DNA from: an uncultured Prolixibacteraceae bacterium
GTDB lineage: Bacteria; Bacteroidota; Bacteroidia; Bacteroidales; Prolixibacteraceae
Length of the DNA: 64,000 nt
Direction of reading: 5' to 3'
NCBI GenBank assembly: GCA_913063265.1
Contig: CAJXZG010000008.1
Coordinates: forward strand, 1 to 64,000
The notes beneath the pieces were generated by a model. The model did not search any database. It was not told the DNA's origin and saw only the letters and a list, made by a program, of their open reading frames with translations. A program made the position numbers and the translations under genes. This document shows, piece after piece, positions 16,795 to 25,836 of this stretch. Position 1 is the first letter of the stretch; each line of letters opens with the position of its first letter.

Positions 16795-19584
16795 ATGAAA
16801 CCTAAACTAATTTTACTAAGCATTATTTGTTTTCTCTTTTCTAACACATTTGCCCAACAAACCGAAATCAAATTTTTATCAGGAACCGACGCTGCAAATA
16901 CAGTGGAATGGGATTTTTTCTGTACCGATGGAATGAATAGCGGAGAATGGTCAAAAATTGCTGTTCCTTCAAACTGGGAATTACAGGGATTTGGAAATTA
17001 TAATTATGGTCACGACTGGAATAATACAAACAGGGTAGTAGGCAAAGAACACGGGCTTTACAAATACAATTTCGAAGTTCCATCTTCATGGAAAGGAAAA
17101 ACGGTGAATATCGTTTTTGATGGCTCTATGACCGATACCGAAGTAAAAATCAATGGCAAATCAGCCGGTGAAATCCATCAGGGAGCATTTTACCGTTTTA
17201 AATACGATATTTCAAAACTGTTAAAATATGGTAAAAGCAATTTGCTTGAAGTAGATGTTGCCAAGCACTCTGCCAACGAGTCGGTAAACAGAGCTGAGCG
17301 ACAGGCTGACTTCTGGATTTTTGGTGGAATTTTTCGGCCTGTTTTTCTGGAAGTTTTGCCCGAAACTCATTTTACAAGAACAGCAATCGATGCAAAAGCT
17401 GATGGGTCATTCAATTCATTGTTGGTGATCAATCAGTCGAAAAAGGATTATACTGTTTTAGTTGAATTGTTTGATTTGGAGGGAAATAAGATTGAAAGTT
17501 CCATTCAGTCTTCAATAGAAAAAGGAACAACAGAAAAGTTTGTATCCGGAAATTTTGAGGGAATTAAATCCTGGAATCCCGAATGGCCAACTTTATACGA
17601 CATGAAAATCATCTTAAAAGATGGCGATGATATTTTACATGAAGTTACCGAAAGAATTGGTTTCAGAACAGTTGAACTAAGAAAACACGATGGTTTTTAT
17701 ATCAACGATAAAAAAGTGGTTTTTAAAGGAGTTAACCGCCACTCTTTCTGGCCCGAAACCGGTCGTGCCTTAAGTGAAGAAATTATTCGTGAGGATATTC
17801 GGTTGATAAAGGAAATGAACATGAATGCAGTTCGTTGTTCACATTATGTTCCCGACAAACGATTTCTGGAATTATGTGACTCGATTGGCCTTTTTGTTTT
17901 GAATGAAGTTACCGGCTGGCAGGATGGTTATGATACCATCGTTGGACCAAAAGTAATTAAGGAGACAGTTTTAAAGGATGAAAATCACCCATCAGTAGTT
18001 ATTTGGGATCATGGCAATGAAGGTGGCTGGTTATTTGAAAATGAAAAATGGTTGCATCACTGGGACATTCAAAAACGCCCGGTTATTTGCCCCTGGTTAT
18101 TTCATAATGGTGTGGATACTTATCATTATCCTTTTTATAATTTTGCCATTTCAAGGTACACAAGAGGTAACGACCCTTTTATGCCTACGGAATTTCTGCA
18201 TGGATTATACGATGGCGGACATGGTGCCGGGCTTGAAGATTTTTGGAGACACTATGAAACTTCACCCTTACTCGCCGGAGGTTTTCTTTGGGTTCTAACT
18301 GATGAAGCTGTTTTACGAACCGACAAAGATGGTACAGTTTACGATGCCGATGCAAATCATGCTCCCGATGGTATTTTAGGGCCTCACCGCGAAAAGGAAG
18401 GAAGCTTTTTTACCATCAAAGAAATATGGTCACCGGTACAGGTTAAATCTGTTACTATTAACAAACAGTGGAACGGTAATCTGTTTGTTGAAAACAAATT
18501 TATTTACACCAATTTAAAAGATTGCGGTTTTAGCTGGAAAGCTGTAAAAACTGAAATAGGAAGTACAAAAGAAAAAGTAGTTGGCAGCGGTATGATTGAA
18601 AGCCCGGATGCACTTCCGGGAGAAACTTCTCTGCTGAAAGTTAATATTGGAGAAGCATTGCAGGATGCCGATATTTTTAAGTTTAAGGCCATCGATCAAA
18701 ATGGTCATGAACTTTATACCTGGAGTTGGCCTGTAATTCAATCTGTTGAAAAAGCTTCTGAGTTGTATGCTGATAAAAAAGGCGAAATTACTGTTTCTGA
18801 AAATGAAAGTGTGCTAACGGCTTCAGTTAATAATATGCAGTTTTCTTTCAGCAAAAACAACGGCACAATAACAGAAGTAAAAAATGGGGATGGATTAGTT
18901 TCATTTTCAGGAGGGCCGGTTGCTGCCGGTATTGATTCTAAAGTAACTGATATAAAATGGAACAGAACTGAGGATGGAAACTTTGAAATCAGAATAAAAT
19001 ATGACGCCTATCCCCGTCAGTCCAAATGGGTTTTACACACCAATGGATTACTTTATTTTGAAGCAGAAAAATTAAATGATGTATTTAGCAATATCGATTA
19101 TCTGGGCATTTCTTTTAATTATCCCGAAGAAAAAGTGAAAGGTGTAAAATGGATGGGACAGGGACCATACCGCGTATGGAAAAACAGGTTAAAAGGAAGC
19201 AATTTTGGTGTGTGGGAAAAAGAGTATAACAATACCATTACCGGGGAGAGTTTTAACAATTTGATTTATCCGGAATTTAAGGGGTATCATGGAAAAATGT
19301 ACTGGGCAACAATCGAAACTTCTGAATCTGATTTTACCATTGTTACAGAAACACCAAATATATTCTTCCAATTGTATAAGCCCGAAAAACCGCGTGATGT
19401 AAAAGGTGGAACTCACCCTCCATTCCCCGAAGGTGATTTGTCGTTTTTATACGAAATTCCGGCTATCGGAACAAAATTCAAAGAGGTTGAATCACTCGGA
19501 CCAAACAGTGAAAGAGGAGTTTTTTATACCCATAAAAACGGAAGTGAATATCCACTTAAATTATGGTTCGATTTTAGGAAATAG
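16795..19584 (+). CDS. Exported glycoside hydrolase family 2 enzyme (LacZ-like architecture)
   Basis: A secreted beta-glycosidase of 929 residues with a Sec signal peptide (FLFSNTFAQ). Domains in order: sugar-binding jelly roll (about 30-200, with WNNTNRVVGKEHGLYKY), Ig-like domain (200-305), TIM barrel (310-590), Ig-like linker, then a LacZ domain-5-like C-terminus (about 680-929, WMGQGPYRVWKNRLKG). The putative acid/base is E409 in WDHGNEGGW and the nucleophile E466 in PTEFLHG. GH2 covers beta-galactosidases, glucuronidases and mannosidases; specificity is not readable here. It lies 22 bases before sulfatase 5, so desulfation and glycosidic cleavage are probably coupled. Confidence 0.92.
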   Translation: MKPKLILLSIICFLFSNTFAQQTEIKFLSGTDAANTVEWDFFCTDGMNSGEWSKIAVPSNWELQGFGNYNYGHDWNNTNRVVGKEHGLYKYNFEVPSSWKGKTVNIVFDGSMTDTEVKINGKSAGEIHQGAFYRFKYDISKLLKYGKSNLLEVDVAKHSANESVNRAERQADFWIFGGIFRPVFLEVLPETHFTRTAIDAKADGSFNSLLVINQSKKDYTVLVELFDLEGNKIESSIQSSIEKGTTEKFVSGNFEGIKSWNPEWPTLYDMKIILKDGDDILHEVTERIGFRTVELRKHDGFYINDKKVVFKGVNRHSFWPETGRALSEEIIREDIRLIKEMNMNAVRCSHYVPDKRFLELCDSIGLFVLNEVTGWQDGYDTIVGPKVIKETVLKDENHPSVVIWDHGNEGGWLFENEKWLHHWDIQKRPVICPWLFHNGVDTYHYPFYNFAISRYTRGNDPFMPTEFLHGLYDGGHGAGLEDFWRHYETSPLLAGGFLWVLTDEAVLRTDKDGTVYDADANHAPDGILGPHREKEGSFFTIKEIWSPVQVKSVTINKQWNGNLFVENKFIYTNLKDCGFSWKAVKTEIGSTKEKVVGSGMIESPDALPGETSLLKVNIGEALQDADIFKFKAIDQNGHELYTWSWPVIQSVEKASELYADKKGEITVSENESVLTASVNNMQFSFSKNNGTITEVKNGDGLVSFSGGPVAAGIDSKVTDIKWNRTEDGNFEIRIKYDAYPRQSKWVLHTNGLLYFEAEKLNDVFSNIDYLGISFNYPEEKVKGVKWMGQGPYRVWKNRLKGSNFGVWEKEYNNTITGESFNNLIYPEFKGYHGKMYWATIETSESDFTIVTETPNIFFQLYKPEKPRDVKGGTHPPFPEGDLSFLYEIPAIGTKFKEVESLGPNSERGVFYTHKNGSEYPLKLWFDFRK

Positions 19585-19606
19585 GTTAACTTGTTAAACC
19601 AATATT

Positions 19607-21091
19607 ATGAAATTTAAAATATTTATTTCGCCAGCATTTGTAGTTATAATCATGTTTTCATTTTTTTCCTGCAAACAAGTTCCGGAGCAAAAACCCAACA
19701 TAGTCTGGATAATGATGGAGGATTGGGGATATCAGCTTTCGTGTTACGGAGAACCGGGAATTCATACTCCGAATATTGATAAGTTTGCTTCAGAAGGAAT
19801 TCGTTATACCAATTCGTTTTGTACGGCACCGGTTTGTTCGCCGTCACGCTCGGCAATGATAACAGGCTTTCATCAAAATTATATCGGGGCCAATCAGCAC
19901 CGTACCCAACCGCCTGGATTTAAAAAAAAGCCACTGCCTTACGGAATTAAACCGATTACCCATTTGCTCGAGGAGGCAGGTTATTTTACCTGTTTTATGG
20001 AAACCCGAAAAACCGACTTAAACTTCACTTTAGATAGAGATTTGTATCAGGGAAAAGACTGGAGCGAAAGAGCCGAAGGACAACCATTTTTTGCCCAGCT
20101 TACTTTCCCAAAAACACACCGAAAATGGTATCGCGATCCGGAAAATCCAATTGATATTTCGGAAGTAAAACTGCCACCTTATTATCCGCAGTCCGATTTG
20201 GCAAAACGTGACTGGGCAAACGGTTTGGAGAGTGCGCAGGTGGTTGATAAGCAAATTGGCAAAGTTTTACAAAGATTGGAAGATGAGGGTTTGGCAGAAA
20301 ATACACTTGTTTTTATTATTGGTGATAATGGACGTTGCATGCCTCGAGGAAAACAGTTTTTATACGATGGTGGTATTCAGGTGCCGATTGTTGTTCGCTG
20401 GCCTGCAAAAATTAGACCTGCGCAGGTAATCGATAATATGGTTTCAACCATCGATATTTCAAAAACTATTTTGGATGTTGCAGGGGTAAAACCAGAATAC
20501 GAATTACATGGCGAAAATTTGTTGGACGGCAGTACAAAAGACCGAAAATACATTTTTGCTGCACGCGATAAAATGGACGAAACCCACGATGCGATGCGGG
20601 CCATCCGTTCAAAAGAATATAAGCTGATACATAATTTAATGCCCGAAAGAGCCTATTGTCAGTTTAACCGTTACAAAGAAGTAAGCTACCCGGTTTTGGC
20701 CGAATTAAATGTGCTGAATTTAAAAGGAGAATTGCCACCGGAACAAGCAGCTTTTATGGCACCTTCAAAAGCCGAATTTGAGTTATTTGATATTGAAAAT
20801 GATCCACACGAAATCAATAACCTGGCAGATGATCCAAATTATGCTGATGTTAAAGCTGAACTTTTAAAAGAGCTGAATAACTGGCGTGAAAATGTGATTA
20901 AAGACAAAGGGGTAACTGAAGAATTTCGCGCAGGAGGCTGGCCCTCAACCTACCCAACCCGCTCTCTGGAAGAGTGGGAAGAGGTATTGGAGCTTTGGCA
21001 ACCCTGGGTTTTCCGCGCTGTGGATAGCGATGTTGAACGCCCTGATAAAGAAATTGGAGAGGGTAGTATTGCGGATTATACAAAAGAGTAG
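19607..21091 (+). CDS. S1 family sulfatase lipoprotein (sulfatase 5)
   Basis: Last gene of the cluster, 494 residues. Lipobox Cys22 (FSFFSC). Formylglycine motif C77-S-P-S-R-S-A-M-I-T-G. It departs from the others where the metal-binding Asp pair should be: IMMEDWGYQL has Glu38-Asp39 instead of Asp-Asp. IIGDNGRCMPRG supplies the later DN pair. FPKTHRKW is the central Lys/His segment. The C-terminal part (HEINNLADDPNY) is normal, so the gene is intact. It may resemble the N-sulfoglucosamine sulfohydrolase-like branch, which is a tentative guess. Confidence 0.9.
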   Translation: MKFKIFISPAFVVIIMFSFFSCKQVPEQKPNIVWIMMEDWGYQLSCYGEPGIHTPNIDKFASEGIRYTNSFCTAPVCSPSRSAMITGFHQNYIGANQHRTQPPGFKKKPLPYGIKPITHLLEEAGYFTCFMETRKTDLNFTLDRDLYQGKDWSERAEGQPFFAQLTFPKTHRKWYRDPENPIDISEVKLPPYYPQSDLAKRDWANGLESAQVVDKQIGKVLQRLEDEGLAENTLVFIIGDNGRCMPRGKQFLYDGGIQVPIVVRWPAKIRPAQVIDNMVSTIDISKTILDVAGVKPEYELHGENLLDGSTKDRKYIFAARDKMDETHDAMRAIRSKEYKLIHNLMPERAYCQFNRYKEVSYPVLAELNVLNLKGELPPEQAAFMAPSKAEFELFDIENDPHEINNLADDPNYADVKAELLKELNNWRENVIKDKGVTEEFRAGGWPSTYPTRSLEEWEEVLELWQPWVFRAVDSDVERPDKEIGEGSIADYTKE

Positions 21092-21197
21092 CAAAGAATT
21101 ATTCCGCAAAAAAAAGAATTCTACTAACTTCAGTCTTACTGTCACTCAGAGCGGAGTCGAAGAGTGTTGAATTAATGAGAATTTATTTATTGAGCTT

Positions 21198-21243
21198 ATT
21201 CATCCGATGACTATTTAAAATAGAAGATAGTCATCGAATGAAT
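21198..21243. repeat. Long hairpin between convergent genes
   Basis: Positions 21198-21214 and 21227-21243 are inverted copies matching at 16 of 17 positions, with a 12-base loop. The hairpin lies between sulfatase 5 (+) and the TonB receptor (-). It lacks a T-run, so it may be an mRNA-end stabiliser or a dispersed repeat rather than a classical terminator. Confidence 0.6.
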
Positions 21244-21287
21244 TGATGAGGAGTGTTTTGCTGATAATCGCAGATTATAATCCGAGT

Positions 21288-21314
21288 AATCAGTCCAATC
21301 AGCGTCATCAGCGT
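21288..21314. repeat. 9-bp tandem repeat
   Basis: AATCAGTCC, AATCAGCGT and CATCAGCGT follow each other directly. This 'ATCAGCGT' text, like the TCACTCAGAGCGGAGTCGA stretch just upstream (about 21140-21160), is of a style widespread in Bacteroidota intergenic DNA. Confidence 0.5.
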
Positions 21315-21323
21315 TCCATCTTT

Positions 21324-23705
21324 TTAAAACTCCAGTATTATACCAATCGTAGGCAAAACAGTTCCGGTAGTACTTTTAATGCTTTCCAGAACATATTTTG
21401 TTCCGTTTTCGATGGTAATATAATTTCCGTTTTCATCTTGCTGGCGAACCACAATATCGCGTTCTTCAGCCTGAAAATTATACAGGTTTTGAATATCGAG
21501 ATAAAATTTTGCAGTAAGTTTATTTAAGTAGAATGCTTTATCTACCCGAACATCCAATTGGTGAAATGGTGAAAATCGTTGGGCATTTAACTGTGTAAAA
21601 TCGAGGTAAGGTCCACCTTGTGCATCCCAGGCTTCAACAAGCGCACTCTTTTCCAAATCCCAGGGTGTGTATGGAAGTGCTCCAACAAAACGCCAGCGTG
21701 CACCTACTCTCCAGCCTTTCTTTAAATCTTTTGTTCCGGTAAAAGTTAACAAATGGCGTGAGTCCCAACTTGATGGAATAAAATTGCCGTTTACATCTTC
21801 AAACTCACTTCTTACCCAGGTGTACGAAAGATTTAAATTGGTTCCTTTGGTATCATTTACCCTTGCCTGAAATTCAGCACCATAAGCACGGCCTTCGGAA
21901 GTGGAGATAACTTCTTCGTCGCCAACCACGCCAAAATCGGCTCCTTTGTTGGCCAGACTAATCTGATCTTTTACAGAAAAAGGATAGTTCCCGTAATCTT
22001 TGTAAAATCCTTCAGCAGTAAACTGAATTGCCGTTACGGGACGGAATTCCAAACCACCAATGATATGATCTACAGAAATGTATTTAAGATTGTTTTCCTT
22101 ATTTACCAAAACATCATTCTCCTTAAAACCTAAAGTGGTATATGCCGGCAATTGGTAATATCGCCCGGTATTAAAATTCAGGTTCCATTTGGGTGTTAAA
22201 CTGTACGATGCCGAAAACCGGGGCGAAAACTGTTCAAAAGGATTATTCATGCTGCTTGAATAATTATTGGCATCCAACCTGATACCCAATGACAGAGAAA
22301 GTCTTTCCTGAAAAATGTTCTTACTCACCTGCCCAAAAAATCCGTATTTAATCAAATTCAGGTCAGTGGAATAATTCACCACTTCAGGGCCGGTATCATA
22401 AAATCTGCGTTGCAGGGTTCTGTTGGTGTAATTTACAAAATCGGTGTTTACCCCAAAATTAATTTTGTATTCGTTTACCCTGGTGGTATTTTCAAAACGC
22501 AATTTGTTTTCAATTTCTTCCGAATTATAATCAAGAATAAGGTTTTCGGGCGAACTTTCGTCATTTTCAAGATATTTATACGAGCCGTTATTTAAATGAC
22601 TTCTGCTCGCCACTATAGTTTGAAAACTGTTATCCCGGAAATGTTTATAAACCGCACCCAGCGTATAACTCCACTGTTCGTTTACCGGAATCTGACTTAA
22701 AATATATTCCTGGTCGGGCGTCGGATCTTCAATGTCTTCGTTAAGACTAAAAATATCGTTAGCACCCAAGCCGATAAATGTGATTTCGTTTTTTGGATTA
22801 ATTCGGGTACGAAGTTTAAACTGGGCATCGGTATAGTTGGGTAAAAAAGGTAATTCCAGCAATCCGAATAAAAACTGCAAATACGAACGGCGTATGGAAA
22901 ATACAAAGGTAGTTTTGTCACCTATCGGACCTTCCACAGTGCCTGCAATTTCTGAAGCACCCAACGTTCCCTGGAATTTCAGTTTTTCACTGTTGCCATC
23001 AATCTGGTTAAATTCCAAAACTCCACTTAAAGCATTACCACGATTGGCCGGGAATGCTCCGGCGTAATAATTTACCTCGCGGATAAAATCGGCATTGAGA
23101 ATTCCCACCGGGCCACCTGATGCACCTTGTGTGGCAAAATGATTGATAAAAGGCACCTCTACACCATCGAGATAAAAACGACTTTCTGAAGGACCTCCGC
23201 CCCGAATGATTACGTCGTTACGAAATGCCGGTGTGGATTGAACTCCGGGAAATGATTGAATAACTCTTGAAACATCCCGATTGGCACCCGGGGCTTTTTC
23301 AATCTCGCCAATTCCAATACTTCGCAACGAAACCGGACTTTCCACTGTGCGCCGGAACGGGGAAGCTTTTACCACTACTTCTTCCAGTTGCTCTTTTTGT
23401 TTTTCCATCTGGATTTCAATAAAATTGGTGTTGGCAACACTCACTTCGATTTCTGAAGAAAGGGTTTGCTGATAACCAATAAAGGAAGCTTCAAGCCTGA
23501 TAAAACCGGGTTCCAGACCTGTAATTCTAAAGTTACCATCCAAATCTGTTGCTGTTCCCAATACGGTTCCGGCAACTACGATATTTACAAAAGGAAGTGG
23601 CTCATTGCTCACTGCATCAACAACCCGTCCCTGAACGGATGCCCTTTGAGCAAACAATGCTGCCGGTAAAAATATAATGATGAATAATATTTTAATCGTT
23701 TTCAT
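21324..23705 (-). CDS. TonB-dependent receptor with carboxypeptidase-like N-terminal domain
   Basis: A 793-residue outer-membrane active transporter. Signal peptide (FLPAALFAQ), then a carboxypeptidase-regulatory-like beta-sandwich (about 22-110, GRVVDAVSNEPLPFVNIVV), a plug domain (about 120-235, including IIRGGGPSESRFYLDGVEVP), and a beta-barrel ending in aromatic Phe (GIILEF). It has no SusD partner. The lipoprotein gene 18 bases upstream on the same strand is its only companion. Its length and the inner phrase FVVKASPF-like plug entry place it with non-SusC TonB receptors, so the ligand may be a metal complex, peptide or small molecule rather than a glycan. Confidence 0.93.
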   Translation of the reverse strand: MKTIKILFIIIFLPAALFAQRASVQGRVVDAVSNEPLPFVNIVVAGTVLGTATDLDGNFRITGLEPGFIRLEASFIGYQQTLSSEIEVSVANTNFIEIQMEKQKEQLEEVVVKASPFRRTVESPVSLRSIGIGEIEKAPGANRDVSRVIQSFPGVQSTPAFRNDVIIRGGGPSESRFYLDGVEVPFINHFATQGASGGPVGILNADFIREVNYYAGAFPANRGNALSGVLEFNQIDGNSEKLKFQGTLGASEIAGTVEGPIGDKTTFVFSIRRSYLQFLFGLLELPFLPNYTDAQFKLRTRINPKNEITFIGLGANDIFSLNEDIEDPTPDQEYILSQIPVNEQWSYTLGAVYKHFRDNSFQTIVASRSHLNNGSYKYLENDESSPENLILDYNSEEIENKLRFENTTRVNEYKINFGVNTDFVNYTNRTLQRRFYDTGPEVVNYSTDLNLIKYGFFGQVSKNIFQERLSLSLGIRLDANNYSSSMNNPFEQFSPRFSASYSLTPKWNLNFNTGRYYQLPAYTTLGFKENDVLVNKENNLKYISVDHIIGGLEFRPVTAIQFTAEGFYKDYGNYPFSVKDQISLANKGADFGVVGDEEVISTSEGRAYGAEFQARVNDTKGTNLNLSYTWVRSEFEDVNGNFIPSSWDSRHLLTFTGTKDLKKGWRVGARWRFVGALPYTPWDLEKSALVEAWDAQGGPYLDFTQLNAQRFSPFHQLDVRVDKAFYLNKLTAKFYLDIQNLYNFQAEERDIVVRQQDENGNYITIENGTKYVLESIKSTTGTVLPTIGIILEF

Positions 23706-23723
23706 GAATTTTGATTTTTCAGT

Positions 23724-24455
23724 TTATTTAAGGGTAACTTTAATTTTGCTAAAAATGTCCTTTGCTGTGGTCAGCGTGGTTAAATCGGTATAAAGTTTTC
23801 CGTTTTCTCCCGAATAATGTCCGTGGCCAATGGAATTTAAAAAATACTCCCTGTTTTCCGAATCAGGAAAGATTGTAACCGCATAAATTAATGCCGGCTG
23901 CAATGAGGATTTATAATTGTTATCATCAGGAAACTTGTTGTTGGTCCAAAAATCGTTGGAATCCCAGGGTTGATTTACCTCAAACAAAACCCGGTATTTT
24001 TTTTCACTTAATTTAGTTCCGGTTTCCAAAACAAAGTTCGCTTTTGGAGTTGCACTTGTCAGGGCATCAGGAACCTCAGTTTCAGGACTTGGGGCATATA
24101 ATCCGTCTTCGGCTTTGATGTTTCTTTTAAACGACCAGTACGGCAAAGCAGCGGGCCTGCGAACTTCACCGGCTTCGTTTTTCCATTTGCCTGGCTCACT
24201 TTCTCCATGCCCAAAAACTCCCTTGGCAAAATATTGGCTTACATAAAGTGTTTCAATAAAATTTCCTTCCAAATCTTCAATCCATATTGCAAATGAAGGA
24301 AAGTTATGTGATTTACCGGCTGTAACTTCAAATTCAAGATATGTATTAATCGTTTCCGGTTTTGTGATAATCGTTTCCCAACTGTCGCTTATGTTTTTTT
24401 GACTTGCACAAGCTGCAAAAAAAATTACGATAAAAATTAAAGCCTTTGTTTTCAT
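23724..24455 (-). CDS. DUF2271-like lipoprotein
   Basis: 243 residues with a lipoprotein signal (FFAACASQ, acyl Cys16). After a short linker comes a beta-rich domain with FAIWIEDLEGNFIETLYVS, a pattern matching DUF2271 proteins. In other genomes these occur near PepSY and flavin-transferase (ApbE) genes; that link is family knowledge and no such gene is present here. It is the first gene of a two-gene unit with the TonB receptor. A TATTTTTG box on the minus strand (24483-24490) may be its -7 element. Function unknown. Confidence 0.6.
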   Translation of the reverse strand: MKTKALIFIVIFFAACASQKNISDSWETIITKPETINTYLEFEVTAGKSHNFPSFAIWIEDLEGNFIETLYVSQYFAKGVFGHGESEPGKWKNEAGEVRRPAALPYWSFKRNIKAEDGLYAPSPETEVPDALTSATPKANFVLETGTKLSEKKYRVLFEVNQPWDSNDFWTNNKFPDDNNYKSSLQPALIYAVTIFPDSENREYFLNSIGHGHYSGENGKLYTDLTTLTTAKDIFSKIKVTLK

Positions 24456-24561
24456 TTTTGATTTTGTTTAAAAAAAGTGTTACAAAAATAAACAAAACAA
24501 TTGAGGTATTGTTGAAGGATCCAATCATTTTTATAAATTAGCCATTGAAAAAATTGATTTT

Positions 24562-25017
24562 ATGCGTGTTGTTATACAGAGAGTTTCAGGGGCTTCGGTT
24601 AGTGTTAAAAATGAAATAGTTTCTGAAACTGGCAAAGGAATGTTGGTATTGGTTGGTATTGAGGATTCTGACACAAATGAAGACATTAACTGGCTGGTAA
24701 AAAAGATTCTTCAACTTAGAATTTTTGATGATGAAAACGGGGTTATGAATCTGTCTGTTAAAGATATTGACGGTGAGTTGCTGGTGGTCAGCCAGTTTAC
24801 TTTACATGCCAGTACAAAAAAGGGAAATCGTCCTTCATATATCCGAGCATCGAAACCTGAAATTGCTATTCCTATGTACGAAAAGTTTGTAAAAGCTGTT
24901 GAAAGCTTTTTAGGTAAAAAAGTGGGTACAGGAAAGTTTGGCGCCATGATGGATGTTTCCTTAGTGAATGATGGACCGGTAACAATTATTATTGATTCTA
25001 AACTGAAGGACTTTTAG
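24562..25017 (+). CDS. dtd: D-aminoacyl-tRNA deacylase
   Basis: Removes D-amino acids from mischarged tRNAs in the cytoplasm as a homodimer. The 151-residue length matches the family. The active-site motifs SQFTLHAST (about 78-86) and the Gly-cis-Pro region NDGPVTIIID near the C-terminus are intact. MRVVIQRVSGASVSV is the standard N-terminus, so ATG at 24562 is secure. It is divergent from the DUF2271 gene. Confidence 0.96.
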   Translation: MRVVIQRVSGASVSVKNEIVSETGKGMLVLVGIEDSDTNEDINWLVKKILQLRIFDDENGVMNLSVKDIDGELLVVSQFTLHASTKKGNRPSYIRASKPEIAIPMYEKFVKAVESFLGKKVGTGKFGAMMDVSLVNDGPVTIIIDSKLKDF

Positions 25018-25457
25018 GATGTTGTTTGAACTTTATCAACTTTCTGTTCAAATCTAGATGTGATAATGAAAGTTACTTTGAAAATCAATTTGCCAAGGAA
25101 AACCAGGAAATTTCTAATCCGGTAATTTCTTCATTTTTTATTTACAACTTTCCAGTAATAGCCTTTTTGCATTGGAACAGTAAAAGTAATATAGGACCTT
25201 CCTTTAATTGTTACTAATGAACACCCCTCTATAGAAGTTAAAATCAGATTTGTTTTCCACATGTAATTATGGAACAAATGCCACAAAAACTCAAAAACAC
25301 AAAATTTTACGAAACAATCAAATTATAAGATTTAGTGAGATTTTAGTGATTTTGTGCTTTGGTGGCGATTAACTACTTTTCGGCAAAAGGTCTTATAATT
25401 ATTATAAAATACTACTGCATAATTTTGGATCTTAGAAATTACAATCATTTTTAAAGT
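25018..25457. other. 440-bp intergenic region with an imperfect inverted repeat and a short protein-like frame
   Basis: No convincing gene. An inverted repeat spans 25280-25366: GCCACAAAAACTCAAAAACA on the left and its degenerate complement ending GTGGC on the right. On the minus strand 25131-25262 is a 43-codon frame from ATG to TGA whose translation (ending QKGYYWKVVNKK) looks protein-like, but it has no recognised family and may be a remnant. TAATTTTG at 25420-25427 may be the -7 box of the MazG-like gene. Confidence 0.4.
25280..25366. repeat. Imperfect inverted repeat
   Basis: GCCAC...ACACAAAAT (25280-25305) is matched by ATTTTGTGCTTTGGTGGC (25349-25366) read on the opposite strand, with an AT-rich centre. 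The style is that of the other intergenic palindromes in this window. Confidence 0.45.
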
Positions 25458-25799
25458 ATGGAAAAACAACATATAACAATCGAAGAAGCACAAAAGCAAG
25501 TAGATAACTGGATAAAAACAATTGGAGTCAGATATTTCAGCGAGTTAACCAATATGGCTATTTTAACTGAAGAAGTAGGTGAACTGGCCAGAATTATAGC
25601 ACGAAAATACGGGGATCAGTCATTCAAAAAATCAGACGAAAAATATGATTTGGGAGACGAAATGGCTGATGTTTTATGGGTATTAATTTGTCTGGCTAAC
25701 CAAACCGGAGTAGATCTTACAAAAGCTTTCCGGAAAAACATGGAAAAGAAAACCACACGTGATAAAGATCGACATTCGAATAACACCAAATTATACTGA
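25458..25799 (+). CDS. MazG-like nucleotide pyrophosphohydrolase
   Basis: A small all-alpha NTP pyrophosphatase of 113 residues, in the size class of dimeric MazG-like proteins. It probably cleaves non-canonical or excess nucleoside triphosphates to monophosphate and pyrophosphate. The metal-binding signature is complete: E38-E39-x-x-E42 (TEEVGELAR) and E68-x-x-D71 (DEMADVLW). It starts at ATG 25458 with a possible TAATTTTG -7 box at 25420. It stands alone and converges on the prenyl synthase gene. Confidence 0.9.
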   Translation: MEKQHITIEEAQKQVDNWIKTIGVRYFSELTNMAILTEEVGELARIIARKYGDQSFKKSDEKYDLGDEMADVLWVLICLANQTGVDLTKAFRKNMEKKTTRDKDRHSNNTKLY

Positions 25800-25836
25800 T
25801 TATTGAATTCTTCTTCTTGGTTAGAAAAAGGGGGCT

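Noticed and set aside
25026-25217. Plus-strand frame of 63 codons in the dtd-MazG gap
   Set aside because: It uses a TTG start, shows no family similarity I recognise, and lies opposite an equally plausible minus-strand frame.
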